From Mesorhizobium sp. (GTDB taxonomy: Bacteria > Pseudomonadota > Alphaproteobacteria > Rhizobiales > Rhizobiaceae), in the NCBI GenBank assembly GCA_004020315.1, contig SAQG01000001.1, positions 372,001-436,000 of the forward strand: a DNA stretch of 64,000 nucleotides, given 5' to 3'. Positions 1 through 9,494 of this stretch are shown here, piece by piece. Position 1 is the stretch's first letter. Each line of letters opens with the position of its first letter. A program made the position numbers and the translations under genes. The notes under the pieces are model-generated. The model made no database searches. It worked only from the letters and a program-made list of their open reading frames with translations, and had not been told where the DNA came from.

Positions 1-4
1 TGTG

Positions 5-1069
5 TCAGCCGAATTTCGGGTCGAGACTGCCCGATTTGTAGCGTTTGGCCATTTCCGAGACCGGCAGCGGCTTGATCTTGGGAGCGTTGCCGGCGGTGCC
101 GAACTGCTCGAAGCGCTCCTTGCACAGCTTCCTCATCGCGGCCATTGCCGGCGTCAGATACTTGCGCGGGTCGAATTCGCTCGGGTTCTCGGTCAGCACC
201 TTGCGGATCGCGCCGGTCAGCGCCATGCGGTTGTCTGTGTCGATGTTGATCTTGCGCACGCCGTGCTTGATGCCGCGCTGGATCTCCTCGACCGGCACGC
301 CCCATGTCGGCTTCATCTGGCCGCCATATTTGTTGATGATCTCCTGCAGCTCTTCCGGCACCGAGGACGAGCCGTGCATGACGAGATGCATGTTCGGCAG
401 GCGGCGATGGATTTCCTCGATCACGTTCATGGCCAGCACCGCGCCGTCCGGCTTGCGCGAGAACTTGTAGGCGCCGTGGCTGGTGCCCATGGCGACGGCC
501 AGGGCATCGACATGCGTGTCTTTGACGAACTGCACCGCCTGCTCCGGATCGGTCAGCAACTGGTCGTGGCTGACGGCGCCCTCGACGCCATGGCCGTCTT
601 CCTGTTCGCCGCCGCCCATCTCCAGGGACCCGAGAACGCCGATCTCGCCTTCCACCGACACGCCGCCCCAATGCGCCATGTCGACGACGCGTCGCGTGAT
701 CCCGGAATTATAATCGTAATCGGCCGGCGTCTTGCCGTCTTCCTTCAGCGACCCGTCCATCATCACCGAGGTGAAGCCGTACTGGATCGCTGTCACGCAG
801 GTGGCTTCGTTGTTGCCGTGGTCGAGATGCATGCAGACCGGGATATCGGGATGAATTTCGACCAGCGCGTCGATCAGCTTGGCAAGCACAACATCGTTGG
901 CATAGGCGCGGGCGCCGCGGCTCGCCTGGAGGATGACCGGTGATTTGGTCTCCTCGGCCGCCTCCATGATGGCGAGGCCCTGTTCCATATTGTTCATGTT
1001 GAAGGCAGGCACGCCATAGCCGTGTTCAGCGGCATGGTCGAGCAATTGTCTCAATGTGATGCGAGCCAC
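5..1069 (-). CDS. fba: Class II fructose-bisphosphate aldolase (Calvin-cycle subtype)
   Basis: Cytosolic Zn-dependent aldolase, 354 aa, condensing DHAP with glyceraldehyde 3-phosphate or, in this subfamily, often erythrose 4-phosphate. The N-terminus [20 protein letters not shown] and the metal/catalytic segment HLDHG are typical of the long class IIA form. I chose the GTG at 1069 because GGGAG lies about 8 nt upstream and it gives the family-length N-terminus; the frame stays open further upstream without family similarity. It is divergent from a DeoR regulator that heads the tetrulose-phosphate isomerase genes, so a role in feeding or draining triose and tetrose phosphates is plausible (inference). 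Family assignment is firm; physiological substrate is not. Confidence 0.93.
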   Translation of the reverse strand: MARITLRQLLDHAAEHGYGVPAFNMNNMEQGLAIMEAAEETKSPVILQASRGARAYANDVVLAKLIDALVEIHPDIPVCMHLDHGNNEATCVTAIQYGFTSVMMDGSLKEDGKTPADYDYNSGITRRVVDMAHWGGVSVEGEIGVLGSLEMGGGEQEDGHGVEGAVSHDQLLTDPEQAVQFVKDTHVDALAVAMGTSHGAYKFSRKPDGAVLAMNVIEEIHRRLPNMHLVMHGSSSVPEELQEIINKYGGQMKPTWGVPVEEIQRGIKHGVRKINIDTDNRMALTGAIRKVLTENPSEFDPRKYLTPAMAAMRKLCKERFEQFGTAGNAPKIKPLPVSEMAKRYKSGSLDPKFG

Positions 1070-1259
1070 CCAATAGTCTCCCGTATCTGGTTTCAAGCCT
1101 GGTGTGAGCCGTCCGGTCGTCGTTCGGCCTGCTGATGCTTCTGGCCGGATTTCCGGAGAACCGCAACCTTTGGTCATGCCGCCGGGAGCAATTCTTGTTA
1201 CAAGGCAGCGATCAGAAGCGAGTAATATCCCAAAGAAACATAACATCATCACAAAAGAT

Positions 1260-1290
1260 ATGACATCTATGCAATTTGCTCTGTTATAAT
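1260..1290 (+). promoter_or_regulatory. Putative sigma-70 promoter for the deoR-tpiA-rpiB genes
   Basis: A perfect TATAAT at 1285-1290 is preceded by ATGACA at 1260-1265, a 19-nt spacing that is slightly long. It lies 65 nt upstream of the DeoR gene in the 286-nt divergent gap (1070-1355). The rest of the gap is AT-richer than its surroundings, but I could not define a convincing DeoR operator in it. Confidence 0.4.
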
Positions 1291-1355
1291 GGCTTGGCTC
1301 GCCGCTTCCGCCATAGCGGTTCGCAGCGAGCCGGATTTAGGAAACAGGCTGGACA

Positions 1356-2123
1356 ATGAAGAGCGACGGCCGGCGGCAAGGCATCATGGATTTTCTGATG
1401 GACACTGGCACGGCCAGTGTCGATGACCTTGCGTCGCGATTCGGCGTGTCGAAGATGACCGTCCATCGCGACCTCGACGAGCTCGAGGAAAGCGGCTTCC
1501 TGCGCAAGGTGCGTGGCGGTGCCTCGATCCAGCCGAGCGGCCTTTTCGAAAGCGATTTCCGCTACCGTCAGAAGCAGGCCGGCGAGGAGAAGCAGCGCCT
1601 GGCGGCTGCCGCAGTGGCGATGATCGAACCGGGCCAGACGGTGATCATCGACGACGGCTCGACGGCCGGCGGCATTGCGCGCCACCTTGCGGATCTCCGC
1701 CCTCTGACGGTGATCTCCAACAATCTGGCTGTCATACAGGATCTGGCAGGCGTTGGCGGCATCACCCTGATTGCACTCGGTGGCCAGTACAGCAAGAAGT
1801 TTCACGGTTTCTTCGGCCTGCTTGCCGAGGACACGTTGCGATCGTTACGCGCCGATGTGGCCTTCCTGTCGTCGTCGGCCATCCACGGCGCTTCCGCCTT
1901 CCACCAGGACCAGGAAGTGGTCCATACCAAGCGGCTGATGATGGCCGCCGCCGCCCGCAAATATCTGCTGGTCGATCACGGCAAGTTCGGCCGCACGGCC
2001 CTGCATTTCCTGACCGATCTCAAGGCGTTCGACGCCGTCTTCACCGGTTGTGAGCTGGGACCGCAGATGCGCGAGGCGTTGGATGGCGCCGGTGTTTCGC
2101 TAACACTAGTCGAGAAGGACTAG
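1356..2123 (+). CDS. DeoR-family transcriptional regulator
   Basis: 255 aa. The N-terminal winged helix-turn-helix (residues about 5-60) carries the DeoR signature around VSKMTVHRDLDELEESGFL. Residues 75-235 form the sugar-phosphate sensor domain, with DDGSTAGGIA, the ISNNLAVIQ segment, and LVDHGKFGRTALH near the end. Such proteins repress sugar operons and are released by phosphorylated sugars. Position at the head of the TIM-like and RpiB-like isomerases suggests it controls them and perhaps the divergent aldolase, with a tetrulose phosphate as a possible effector (inference). It is not the SorC-type EryD of the Brucella erythritol operon. Confidence 0.88.
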   Translation: MKSDGRRQGIMDFLMDTGTASVDDLASRFGVSKMTVHRDLDELEESGFLRKVRGGASIQPSGLFESDFRYRQKQAGEEKQRLAAAAVAMIEPGQTVIIDDGSTAGGIARHLADLRPLTVISNNLAVIQDLAGVGGITLIALGGQYSKKFHGFFGLLAEDTLRSLRADVAFLSSSAIHGASAFHQDQEVVHTKRLMMAAAARKYLLVDHGKFGRTALHFLTDLKAFDAVFTGCELGPQMREALDGAGVSLTLVEKD

Positions 2124-2126
2124 ACC

Positions 2127-2221
2127 ATGATCCCGAAAAGTGGGAACCGGTTTTCGGAAAAGATCATGGTCAAAGAAGAAGATAGAGCCCCATCCCGCTA
2201 CGCGGGATGGAACAGGCTCTA
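2127..2221 (+). repeat. Rhizobial palindromic intergenic element, copy 1
   Basis: About 95 nt between deoR and tpiA with two nested hairpins. The first pairs CATGATC with GATCATG and CCGAAAA with TTTTCGG; the second pairs AGAGCC with GGCTCT and ATCCCGC with GCGGGAT. A very similar copy lies at 2995-3091. Elements beginning with this CATGATCCCGAAAA palindrome are, from general knowledge, common between genes in Mesorhizobium and related genera. It is transcribed as leader of tpiA, so it may act as an RNA structure. Confidence 0.75.
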
Positions 2222-2233
2222 GAAGGAGGACGC

Positions 2234-2992
2234 ATGGTTTACTGGGTCGGCACAAGCTGGAAAATGAACAAGACGCTTGCCGAGGCGACTGACTTCGCCA
2301 AGGCGCTGGCGGGATTCGTTCCCGGTTTCGACGACCGCATCCAGCCCTTCGTCGTCCCGCCCTTCACGGCAGTCCGCGAGGTCAAGAAGGCGTTGGCGAC
2401 GACGCGGGTCAAGGTCGGTGCCCAGAACATGCATTGGGCCGACGCCGGAGCCTGGACCGGGGAGATCTCGCCCGTGATGCTGACGGATTGCGGGCTCGAC
2501 CTCGTCGAGCTCGGCCATAGCGAACGGCGCGAGCATTTCGGCGAGACCGACAATACTGTCGGCCTCAAGACCGCAGCGGCGGTGAAGCACGGACTGGTGC
2601 CGCTCATCTGCGTCGGCGAGACATTGGCGCAACGCAACAGCGGCCAGGCCGATGCGGTGCTGGCCTTGCAGGTGCGTGGCGCGCTGCAATACCTCGAAGG
2701 CCAGGCAAAGGCGGCGACGATCCTGTTTGCCTATGAGCCGGTCTGGGCGATCGGCGACAAGGGCATTCCGGCAAGTGCCGACTACGCCGACAGGCAGCAG
2801 GCGCTGATCAAGAAGATCGCCGGCGATCTTCTGCCGGCCGTACCGCCGGTGCTTTATGGCGGCAGCGTCAACCCGCAAAACGCCGCCGAGTTGATCGGCC
2901 AGCCTCATGTCGACGGGCTGTTCATCGGCCGCTCCGCCTGGCAGACGGAAGGCTATATCGACATCCTCCAGCGCGCCTTGGCGGCGATCTAG
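2234..2992 (+). CDS. tpiA: Triose-phosphate isomerase family; probable L-erythrulose-1-phosphate isomerase (LerI/EryH type)
   Basis: 252-aa TIM-barrel isomerase. The catalytic residues are present: Lys in SWKMNKT, His in ELGHSERR and Glu in AYEPVWAIG; the phosphate-binding loop is YGGSVNPQN. The usual GNWKMN is TSWKMN here, as in accessory TpiA paralogues. ATG 2234 follows AGAAGGAGGA. Immediately followed by an RpiB-like gene, the same pair that in Brucella (EryH/EryI) and Mycobacterium smegmatis (LerI/EryI) converts L-erythrulose 1-phosphate to D-erythrulose 4-phosphate and then D-erythrose 4-phosphate. With oiaX in the same window, that role fits better than housekeeping glycolysis (inference). 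Confidence 0.85.
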   Translation: MVYWVGTSWKMNKTLAEATDFAKALAGFVPGFDDRIQPFVVPPFTAVREVKKALATTRVKVGAQNMHWADAGAWTGEISPVMLTDCGLDLVELGHSERREHFGETDNTVGLKTAAAVKHGLVPLICVGETLAQRNSGQADAVLALQVRGALQYLEGQAKAATILFAYEPVWAIGDKGIPASADYADRQQALIKKIAGDLLPAVPPVLYGGSVNPQNAAELIGQPHVDGLFIGRSAWQTEGYIDILQRALAAI

Positions 2993-2994
2993 AG

Positions 2995-3091
2995 CATGAT
3001 CCCGAAAGTGGAATCCGGTTTTCGGAAAGATCATGCTCAAACAAAAGATAGAGTCCCATTCCGATTCCATCGGGATGGAACAGGCTTCTAA
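2995..3091 (+). repeat. Rhizobial palindromic intergenic element, copy 2
   Basis: Second copy of the 2127-2221 element, between tpiA and rpiB. GCATGATC pairs with GATCATGC and CCGAAA with TTTCGG; the second hairpin pairs CCATTCCGA with TCGGGATGG with one mismatch. The order of the two hairpins and the linker (about AAAGATAGAG) match copy 1. It begins within a few bases of the tpiA stop. Confidence 0.75.
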
Positions 3092-3119
3092 ATCAATCGA
3101 AAAAGGAAAGGAATCGACC

Positions 3120-3563
3120 ATGAAAATAGCCATTGGAGCCGACAGCGCCGGCAAACCGCTGCTCGATGTCATCGCTGCCCACCTGGCCACCAAACCCGGC
3201 CTCACCGTCAGCGATCTCAGCCAGGCGGGCTACTATGCCGACCTGTCGCAGAAGCTCGCCCAGACCATCCTAGACGGCGAGAACGATCGCGGCATCCTGT
3301 TTTGCGGCACCGGCATCGGTGTTTCCATCTCGGCCAACAAGGTGCCCGGCATTCGCGCCGCACTCACCCATGACACCTATTCGGCGGAGCGCGCGGCCAA
3401 ATCCAACAATGCCCAGATCATCACCATGGGCGCCCGCGTCATCGGGCCGGAACTGGCCAAGTCGATCGTCGATGCCTGGCTCGCATCGGAGTTCGACGAA
3501 AAGGGACCGTCGGCCGGCAATGTCCAGGCTATCGACAGGCTCGACGCGGCGAAGCTGGGCTAA
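3120..3563 (+). CDS. rpiB: RpiB/LacAB family sugar-phosphate isomerase; probable D-erythrulose-4-phosphate isomerase (EryI type)
   Basis: 147 aa. Active-site Cys in [16 protein letters not shown] and the conserved [13 protein letters not shown] segment identify the ribose-5-phosphate isomerase B / galactose-6-phosphate isomerase family. Start ATG 3120 follows AAGGAAAGGAA; an in-frame upstream ATG at 3033 lies inside the palindromic element and is rejected. Paired with the TIM-like gene it should turn D-erythrulose 4-phosphate into D-erythrose 4-phosphate, entering the pentose phosphate pathway. Ribose-5-phosphate isomerisation is the alternative. Confidence 0.85.
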   Translation: MKIAIGADSAGKPLLDVIAAHLATKPGLTVSDLSQAGYYADLSQKLAQTILDGENDRGILFCGTGIGVSISANKVPGIRAALTHDTYSAERAAKSNNAQIITMGARVIGPELAKSIVDAWLASEFDEKGPSAGNVQAIDRLDAAKLG

Positions 3564-3564
3564 A

Positions 3565-3655
3565 GCGTGTCGCTCAAAAGTGCGCAGCGGTTTTGGGATA
3601 ACGACATGTATAAAACAGGAGCTTAAGCGCGTCGCATTGATGCGATGCGCTTAAG
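3565..3655. repeat. Rhizobial palindromic element, related family, in convergent gap
   Basis: Lies between the convergent rpiB and dhaL genes. A weak first hairpin (CGTGTCG with CGACATG around a GGTTTTGG segment) is followed by a strong one at 3622-3654, where CTTAAGCGC pairs with GCGCTTAAG and TCGCA with TGCGA around TTGA. It has the same two-hairpin layout as the elements at 2127 and 2995 but a different sequence. The strong stem overlaps the dhaL stop codon and could terminate transcription from both sides. Confidence 0.65.
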
Positions 3656-4289
3656 GCAGGCTTTTCCGTATCGCGCCGATGACGGTGACCGCCGACGCGG
3701 CGCCAGGATCCATGTGCCCGAGCGACCGCTCGCCAAGCCGCGACGAGCGGCCCTTTGCGGCGATCATGCCCTTGGTCGCCTCGGCGCCCCCTTCGGCTGC
3801 TTCAAGGGCGGCTGCCAGGATTTCGGACAGGGTCTTGCCGGCAGCATGCGCAGCAGCGGCGGCTTGCGCCGCCGGCAGCCAGACGTCGACCATCGTCTTC
3901 TCGCCGATCTCGGCCTTGCCGCGATCCTTGATGCCCTGCGCCATCGCCTGGAACAGGGCGATGAAGTCGGCATCCGCCAAAGTCGCCTTGCCCTTGGCGG
4001 CAGCCGCAGCTCGCATGAAGGCGGTCGCGTAGAGCGGACCTGACGAGGCGCCGACGGCGTTGAGGAACGATTTCGCCGCGGTGTTGAGGAGAGCCGTCGG
4101 CTCGGTCGCCGCGAGATCCAAGGGGGCCAGCGCATCGCGCACCGCGCCGAAGCCGAGCGCCATGGCGATGCCATGATCGGCGTCGCCGATGACGCCGTCG
4201 AGTTGGCAAAGCCTGTCCTTGTCTGCTTCGATCGCCACCGCGATCGCATCGAACATTCTTTTCAAGCCGGCCGTATCGATGGATGTCAT
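3651..4289 (-). CDS. dhaL: Dihydroxyacetone kinase subunit DhaL (ATP-binding)
   Basis: 212 aa, the usual DhaL length. The ADP/Mg-binding segment DGVIGDADHGIAM near residue 30 and the later GASSGPL and KGRSSRLGERSLGHMDPGA stretches are diagnostic. DhaL carries the nucleotide and transfers phosphate to the sugar bound to DhaK. No PTS-type DhaM is seen, so an ATP-dependent split kinase is likely. ATG 4289 lies 11 nt after the dhaK stop. Substrate could be dihydroxyacetone or a tetrulose such as L-erythrulose, as for LerK-type homologues (inference from the isomerases next door). Confidence 0.88.
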   Translation of the reverse strand: MTSIDTAGLKRMFDAIAVAIEADKDRLCQLDGVIGDADHGIAMALGFGAVRDALAPLDLAATEPTALLNTAAKSFLNAVGASSGPLYATAFMRAAAAAKGKATLADADFIALFQAMAQGIKDRGKAEIGEKTMVDVWLPAAQAAAAAHAAGKTLSEILAAALEAAEGGAEATKGMIAAKGRSSRLGERSLGHMDPGAASAVTVIGAIRKSLP

Positions 4290-4300
4290 GGATGCTACTT

Positions 4301-5314
4301 TCAGCCGGCGCGAAACATGGCGCAGTCGCAAGGATGGTCGAGCATCGTCTGCAATTCGGCGTCGAGATGCACCAGCGTCACCGAGGCGCCGGCCATCTCG
4401 AGCGAGGTGCAATAATTGCCGACCCAGGTCGCGTGAACCGAAACTCCGATGTCATCCAACCGATGCTTCACGCGCCGGTTCATGATGTAGAGCTCCATCA
4501 GCGGCGTCGAGCCGAGCGAATTGACGAGCACGGCGACCTTGTCGCCGCGTGCCGACGCCATTTCGTCAAGGATCTTGTCCAGCATCTCGTCGGTGATCTC
4601 GTCGGCCGTTTTCAGTTTCCCGCGCGCGATGCCCGGCTCGCCATGAATGCCCATGCCGATCTCCATCTCGTCCGGTCCGATCTCGAAATTCGGCCGGCGG
4701 GTCTGCGGCAGCGAGCAGGGCGACAATGCCACGCCCATGGTGAAGGTGTGATCGTTGGCCTTCCTGGCAATGCGCTCGCATTCATCGAATGACAGCATCC
4801 GGTCGCAGGCTGCACCAGCGGCCTTGAAGATGAAGAAATTGCCGGCAACACCGCGCCGCTTTTGCCGCTGGTCACGCGGCGCCGATGCCACGTCGTCAGT
4901 GGTCAGCACGGTGCGCACCTCGATGTCGTCCATCGCCGCCATCTCTGCGGCCATATCGAAATTCATCACGTCGCCGGCATAATTGCCATACATGAACAGC
5001 ACGCCGGCGCCGCCGCTGGCCGCCTTGGCGCATTCGAGGATCGGGTCCGGCGGCGGCGAGGCGAAGACATTGCCTATTGCCGCCGCGTCGGCCAGCCCCT
5101 TGCCGACGAAGCCGAGGAAGGTCGGCTCGTGGCCCGAGCCACCGCCGATGACGAGGCCGACCTTGCCAGGGCGCGGCCCGTCGCGGGCGATGATCGAGCG
5201 CGGACTTCCCTCCGCGCTTGTGAGATGGCGCGGATGCGCAGCCAGGATGCCTTCCAGCATCTCATCGACAGTGCGGTTGCCGTCGTTGATGATCTTCTTG
5301 GTCTGCACCTGCAT
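4301..5314 (-). CDS. dhaK: Dihydroxyacetone/tetrulose kinase subunit DhaK
   Basis: 337 aa. GGGSGHEPTF near residue 58 and YGNYAGDVMNF near 110 form the sugar-binding core, and the His in GIHGEPG is the residue that forms the hemiaminal with the ketose in this family. It follows ribH by 50 nt on the same strand with no obvious terminator between, so it may be in the riboswitch-controlled transcript. DhaK paralogues linked to erythritol, threitol and apiose genes phosphorylate D- or L-erythrulose, so a tetrulose is a real alternative to dihydroxyacetone. Confidence 0.88.
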   Translation of the reverse strand: MQVQTKKIINDGNRTVDEMLEGILAAHPRHLTSAEGSPRSIIARDGPRPGKVGLVIGGGSGHEPTFLGFVGKGLADAAAIGNVFASPPPDPILECAKAASGGAGVLFMYGNYAGDVMNFDMAAEMAAMDDIEVRTVLTTDDVASAPRDQRQKRRGVAGNFFIFKAAGAACDRMLSFDECERIARKANDHTFTMGVALSPCSLPQTRRPNFEIGPDEMEIGMGIHGEPGIARGKLKTADEITDEMLDKILDEMASARGDKVAVLVNSLGSTPLMELYIMNRRVKHRLDDIGVSVHATWVGNYCTSLEMAGASVTLVHLDAELQTMLDHPCDCAMFRAG

Positions 5315-5364
5315 CCTCCCGAGTTCCGTATTTTCGCAGATAGTACAGCCTGTTACCGGGATTT

Positions 5365-6072
<708 letters not shown>

Positions 6073-6105
6073 AACATTGACGGCGTTGTATGGAAGGGCA
6101 GGGCG

Positions 6106-6182
6106 ATCCTGTCAACCGCCGAGCCCACCGCGGATGGCGCAGAAGTAGCGATCCGTTCCGACCTGGTCACACTTGAGGGCAA
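6106..6182 (-). pseudogene. 3'-end fragment of an oiaK-like (DUF1537) kinase gene
   Basis: This 77-bp segment matches 11282-11358, the true 3' end of oiaK, at about 67 of 77 positions by hand alignment. In the oiaK frame it reads ALKCDQVGTDRYFCAIR then GGLGG and a TGA, against ALKGGQVGSDRYFCAIR then DGLGG in oiaK: 18 of 22 residues and the stop are the same. Similarity stops abruptly on both sides. It is in the same orientation as oiaK and marks the left edge of the paoABC-araC block, so it is probably a recombination scar. Confidence 0.75.
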
Positions 6183-6206
6183 GGCAGGAGCGGACAACTT
6201 GCCGCG

Positions 6207-8495
6207 TCAAATGGCGATCACGGGCAAGGCAGGCAGAACCTTGTCCAAGGTGATGGGAAATTCACGCACTCGCACCCCGGTCGCGTTGTAAATGGCGTTG
6301 GCGATAGCAGCCCCCGCACCGCAGACGCCGAGCTCGCCGAGGCCCTTCGCGCCAAGTGGATTGGCCTTGTCGTCATGTTCCTCGAGGAAGACGACGTCCA
6401 TCTCGGGGACGTCGCCGTTGATCGGAACGTGATACTCGGCAAGGTCGTGATTGACGAAGTGGCCGTAGCGCGGGTCGAGCACCGTCTGCTCCATCAGCGC
6501 CGCACCGATCCCCCAGGTCATGCCGCCAATGATCTGCGAGCGCGCGGTCTTGGCGTTGAGGATACGGCCCGCGCCGATCACAGCCAGCATCCGGCGCATG
6601 CGGATCTCACCAGTATCGCAATCGACAGCGACCTCGGCGAAATGCGCTCCATAGGAATGCTGCGAGTAATCCTTGTATGACTGGGTGGTAGCGCCCGCTG
6701 CCACGGAGCCTTCGGCCTCGAACCCCGCAGGAGCGATCCTCCGGATGAGGTCGGCCAGGCTTGCCGACCGCTGGCCGACCTTGACCTCGCTGTCGGCAAA
6801 GCTTGCCTCGGTGGCGTTCGCGCCGCGCAGCGGTGAGGCTTCGCTCGCCTGCGCCGCCTCCAGGATAAGCTCCTTGAGGGCATTGCAGGCGTTGTGCAGC
6901 GCCGAACCTGCGCTCGCCGCACCCCAGGAACCGCCGGAGCCGGCGGTACGCGGGAAGCGGCTGTCGCCAAGCTCTACTTTGATGGACGAGATCGGCAGGC
7001 CGAGGCTCTCCGCAGCGATCTGGGTCAGGATCGTATATGAGCCGGTCCCGATATCGGTCATGTCGAGCCGCGCCGTTACCCGAGCGTCCCGGTCGATCGC
7101 AACCCGCGCAGTGGCCGCGCCGATGTAGTTCGGACGGATCGCCGCCGCCATGCCGTAGCCGATGAGCTTCCGGCCTTCTCGGACGCGGCCCGGTGTCGGA
7201 TTTCGCCGCTCCCAACCGAAACGACGGGCGCCTTCCTCCAGACAGGCGACGAGATTGCGGGTGGAGAACGGCACGCCGCGTTCGGGATCCTGTGCCGGTT
7301 CGTTGCGGATCCTGAGTTCGATCGGATCCAGGCCGAGCCGCTCGGCGAGCTCATCCATGGCGCATTCGAAAGCCAGCATGCCGGGCGCTTCGCCGGGCGA
7401 GCGCATCCATTCGCCCCGGTTGATATCCAGCGGAACCAGGCGATGGCGGGTGACGCGGTTCGGCGCCGCATAGAGCGAGCGGGCAAAAACTGCCGTTTGC
7501 TCGCAGTACTCTTCGAAGCTGGACGTTGCCGACCAGACGTCGTGCGCGATCCCGGTGAGCCGCCCGTCGGTATCCGCGCCGAGACGCACCTGTTGGATCA
7601 TCTCCGCGCGGTGACCGGCATTCGCGAACATTTGTTGTCGCGTCAGCGCGATCTTCACCGGACGCTGCAGGACCTGCGCTGCAAGCGCGGCCAGGATCGT
7701 ATCGGCATGGGCAATCAGCTTTGAGCCGAAACCGCCGCCGATGAAAGGGCTCACGATGCGCACACGCTCGGGCGGGATGCGAAGCGTGCTGGCGACCCCC
7801 GCCCGGAAGTTCGCCAAGGTCTGCGCCGATGTATGGATCGTCAGCTCGTCGCCTGACCAGGCGGCGAGCGTCGCATGGGGCTCCATCGGATTGTGATGTT
7901 CGAAGGGGGTCCGGTAGGTAGCATCGATCTTGACCGGTGCCGCAGCAAAGGCGCCCTCGAAGTCGCCGATCACGCTGTCTGTCTCGAAGCCCGCATTGGT
8001 CCGCTTTGGTACGTAGGCGTCGGCCATATGTCCCGGTAAATCGTAGAGGCCCGGCTCCTCGTCGTAGCGCACTTTGATGAGGCCCGCAGCAGCGCGTGCC
8101 GCCTCGAACGTCTCCGCAACGACGAGCGCGACGGGCTCGTCGTAATACCGCACCCGCTCGCTGTTGAGCGCGGGCCGGGCGCGGATGAAGACCTCCGGCA
8201 CCGTCGGCGTGACCGCCGGGCCGAAATCCGGCTGGGCCGGCGCATTCCGGTGCGTCATGACCAGCAGCACTGCCGGCGCCCGTTCCGCTTCGGCCGTGTC
8301 GATCTCGGCGATGCGGCCCTTGGCGACGGCGGCGCCGAGAATATAGCCATAGGCTGTACCATCCAGTGCATTCTCGTAGGCGTAGATGGCACCGCCTGTC
8401 ACCTTGAGCGGACCGTCGATGCGGTCGATCGGGCGCCCGATGACGCCGCTGCGTGTTTCGGAAGGACGGTTCTCGCTGGTCTTCGTCTCTGTCAT
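6207..8495 (-). CDS. paoC: Aldehyde oxidoreductase, molybdenum-cofactor subunit (PaoC/YagR-like)
   Basis: 762 aa, large subunit of a xanthine-oxidase-family enzyme. Residues about 20-140 form the first domain (GRPIDRIDGPLKVTGGAIYA), followed by the Moco-binding part with GGGFGSKL and a C-terminal KGLGELGVCGAGAAIANAIY, which contains the expected catalytic Glu. Last of a paoA-paoB-paoC operon, with gaps of 3 and 9 nt. The three-gene order, the Tat-like leader on the 2Fe-2S subunit and the extra Fe-S cysteines in the FAD subunit point to the periplasmic PaoABC type that oxidises aromatic and other aldehydes, not xanthine dehydrogenase. Confidence 0.88.
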   Translation of the reverse strand: MTETKTSENRPSETRSGVIGRPIDRIDGPLKVTGGAIYAYENALDGTAYGYILGAAVAKGRIAEIDTAEAERAPAVLLVMTHRNAPAQPDFGPAVTPTVPEVFIRARPALNSERVRYYDEPVALVVAETFEAARAAAGLIKVRYDEEPGLYDLPGHMADAYVPKRTNAGFETDSVIGDFEGAFAAAPVKIDATYRTPFEHHNPMEPHATLAAWSGDELTIHTSAQTLANFRAGVASTLRIPPERVRIVSPFIGGGFGSKLIAHADTILAALAAQVLQRPVKIALTRQQMFANAGHRAEMIQQVRLGADTDGRLTGIAHDVWSATSSFEEYCEQTAVFARSLYAAPNRVTRHRLVPLDINRGEWMRSPGEAPGMLAFECAMDELAERLGLDPIELRIRNEPAQDPERGVPFSTRNLVACLEEGARRFGWERRNPTPGRVREGRKLIGYGMAAAIRPNYIGAATARVAIDRDARVTARLDMTDIGTGSYTILTQIAAESLGLPISSIKVELGDSRFPRTAGSGGSWGAASAGSALHNACNALKELILEAAQASEASPLRGANATEASFADSEVKVGQRSASLADLIRRIAPAGFEAEGSVAAGATTQSYKDYSQHSYGAHFAEVAVDCDTGEIRMRRMLAVIGAGRILNAKTARSQIIGGMTWGIGAALMEQTVLDPRYGHFVNHDLAEYHVPINGDVPEMDVVFLEEHDDKANPLGAKGLGELGVCGAGAAIANAIYNATGVRVREFPITLDKVLPALPVIAI

Positions 8496-8504
8496 CGTGT
8501 CACC

Positions 8505-9491
8505 TCACGCACTCTCGACGGCAGCAGCGAGCGTGTGCCGCATCGTCCGTTTTGCCAGCGGGATCTTGAAATCATTGCCGCCATGCCCGACGGCTCCGGC
8601 GAGCGCGGCTTCGGCCGCATCGGTAAAGGCGCCGTCGGACGCCGCGGCTCCTGCGAGCGTGCGCTCCGCCTCCGTTGCGCGCCAGGGCTTCGCTGCCACG
8701 CCGCCCATGGCGATCCGAGCGCTTCGGATACGGTCGCCGCTTTTCTCCACGATTGCTGCCACCGACACCAGCGCGAAGGCGTAGGAAGCACGGTCGCGCA
8801 CCTTGCGGTAAACCTGCCGGCCGGGTGGCGGGGGCGGTAGAATAACCGCAGCGATCATCTCGCCGTGGCCGAGCACGGTCTCCACATGGGGCATCGCATC
8901 TGGCAATCGATGGAAATCGCCGATCGGGATCGCGCGGGTGTCGCCGCCGGGCAGTATGGTCTCGATCCTGGCGTCGAGCCCGGACATGGCGACCGCCATG
9001 TCCGAGGGATGGACCGCGATGCAGGCTTCGCTCGCGCCGAGTACGGCATGCATGCGATTGAAGCCCTGAAGCGCTGCGCAGCCCGAGCCCGGCTCGCGCT
9101 TGTTGCAAGGCATGTTGCGGTCGTAGAAGTAAGGGCAGCGCGTGCGCTGCAGGAGATTGCCGCTTGTCGAGGCCTTGTTGCGTATCTGGCCGGACGCTCC
9201 CGCCAGCAGTGCTTGCGTGAGCATCGGGTAGCGTGACCTCACCCGCGGATCGGCGGCGAGATCGCTGTTGCGGACCTGGGCGCCGACCCGAAGCCCGCCG
9301 TCCGCCGTCTCCTCGATCCGATCGAGCGGCAGCCGGCTGATGTCGACGAGATGTGCTGGGCGCTCGATCTCGAGCTTCATCAGGTCGAGCAGATTGGTGC
9401 CGCCGCTGATGAACTTGGCGTCCGGCCGGGCCGCAACCGCGGCAGCCGCCTGCTCGGCACTTGCCGCACGTTCATAAGTGAAGGATTGCAT
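8505..9491 (-). CDS. paoB: Aldehyde oxidoreductase, FAD-binding subunit with extra Fe-S cluster (PaoB/YagS-like)
   Basis: 328 aa. The FAD-binding N-terminal half contains [18 protein letters not shown]. The insertion with [20 protein letters not shown] and a further SGCAALQG supplies the four-cysteine pattern that binds a [4Fe-4S] cluster in PaoB. The C-terminal half is the CO-dehydrogenase flavoprotein C domain. It passes electrons from the Moco subunit and the 2Fe-2S clusters to FAD. It lies between paoA (3-nt gap) and paoC (9-nt gap) and is presumably co-translated with them. Confidence 0.88.
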   Translation of the reverse strand: MQSFTYERAASAEQAAAAVAARPDAKFISGGTNLLDLMKLEIERPAHLVDISRLPLDRIEETADGGLRVGAQVRNSDLAADPRVRSRYPMLTQALLAGASGQIRNKASTSGNLLQRTRCPYFYDRNMPCNKREPGSGCAALQGFNRMHAVLGASEACIAVHPSDMAVAMSGLDARIETILPGGDTRAIPIGDFHRLPDAMPHVETVLGHGEMIAAVILPPPPPGRQVYRKVRDRASYAFALVSVAAIVEKSGDRIRSARIAMGGVAAKPWRATEAERTLAGAAASDGAFTDAAEAALAGAVGHGGNDFKIPLAKRTMRHTLAAAVESA

Positions 9492-9494
9492 TGC

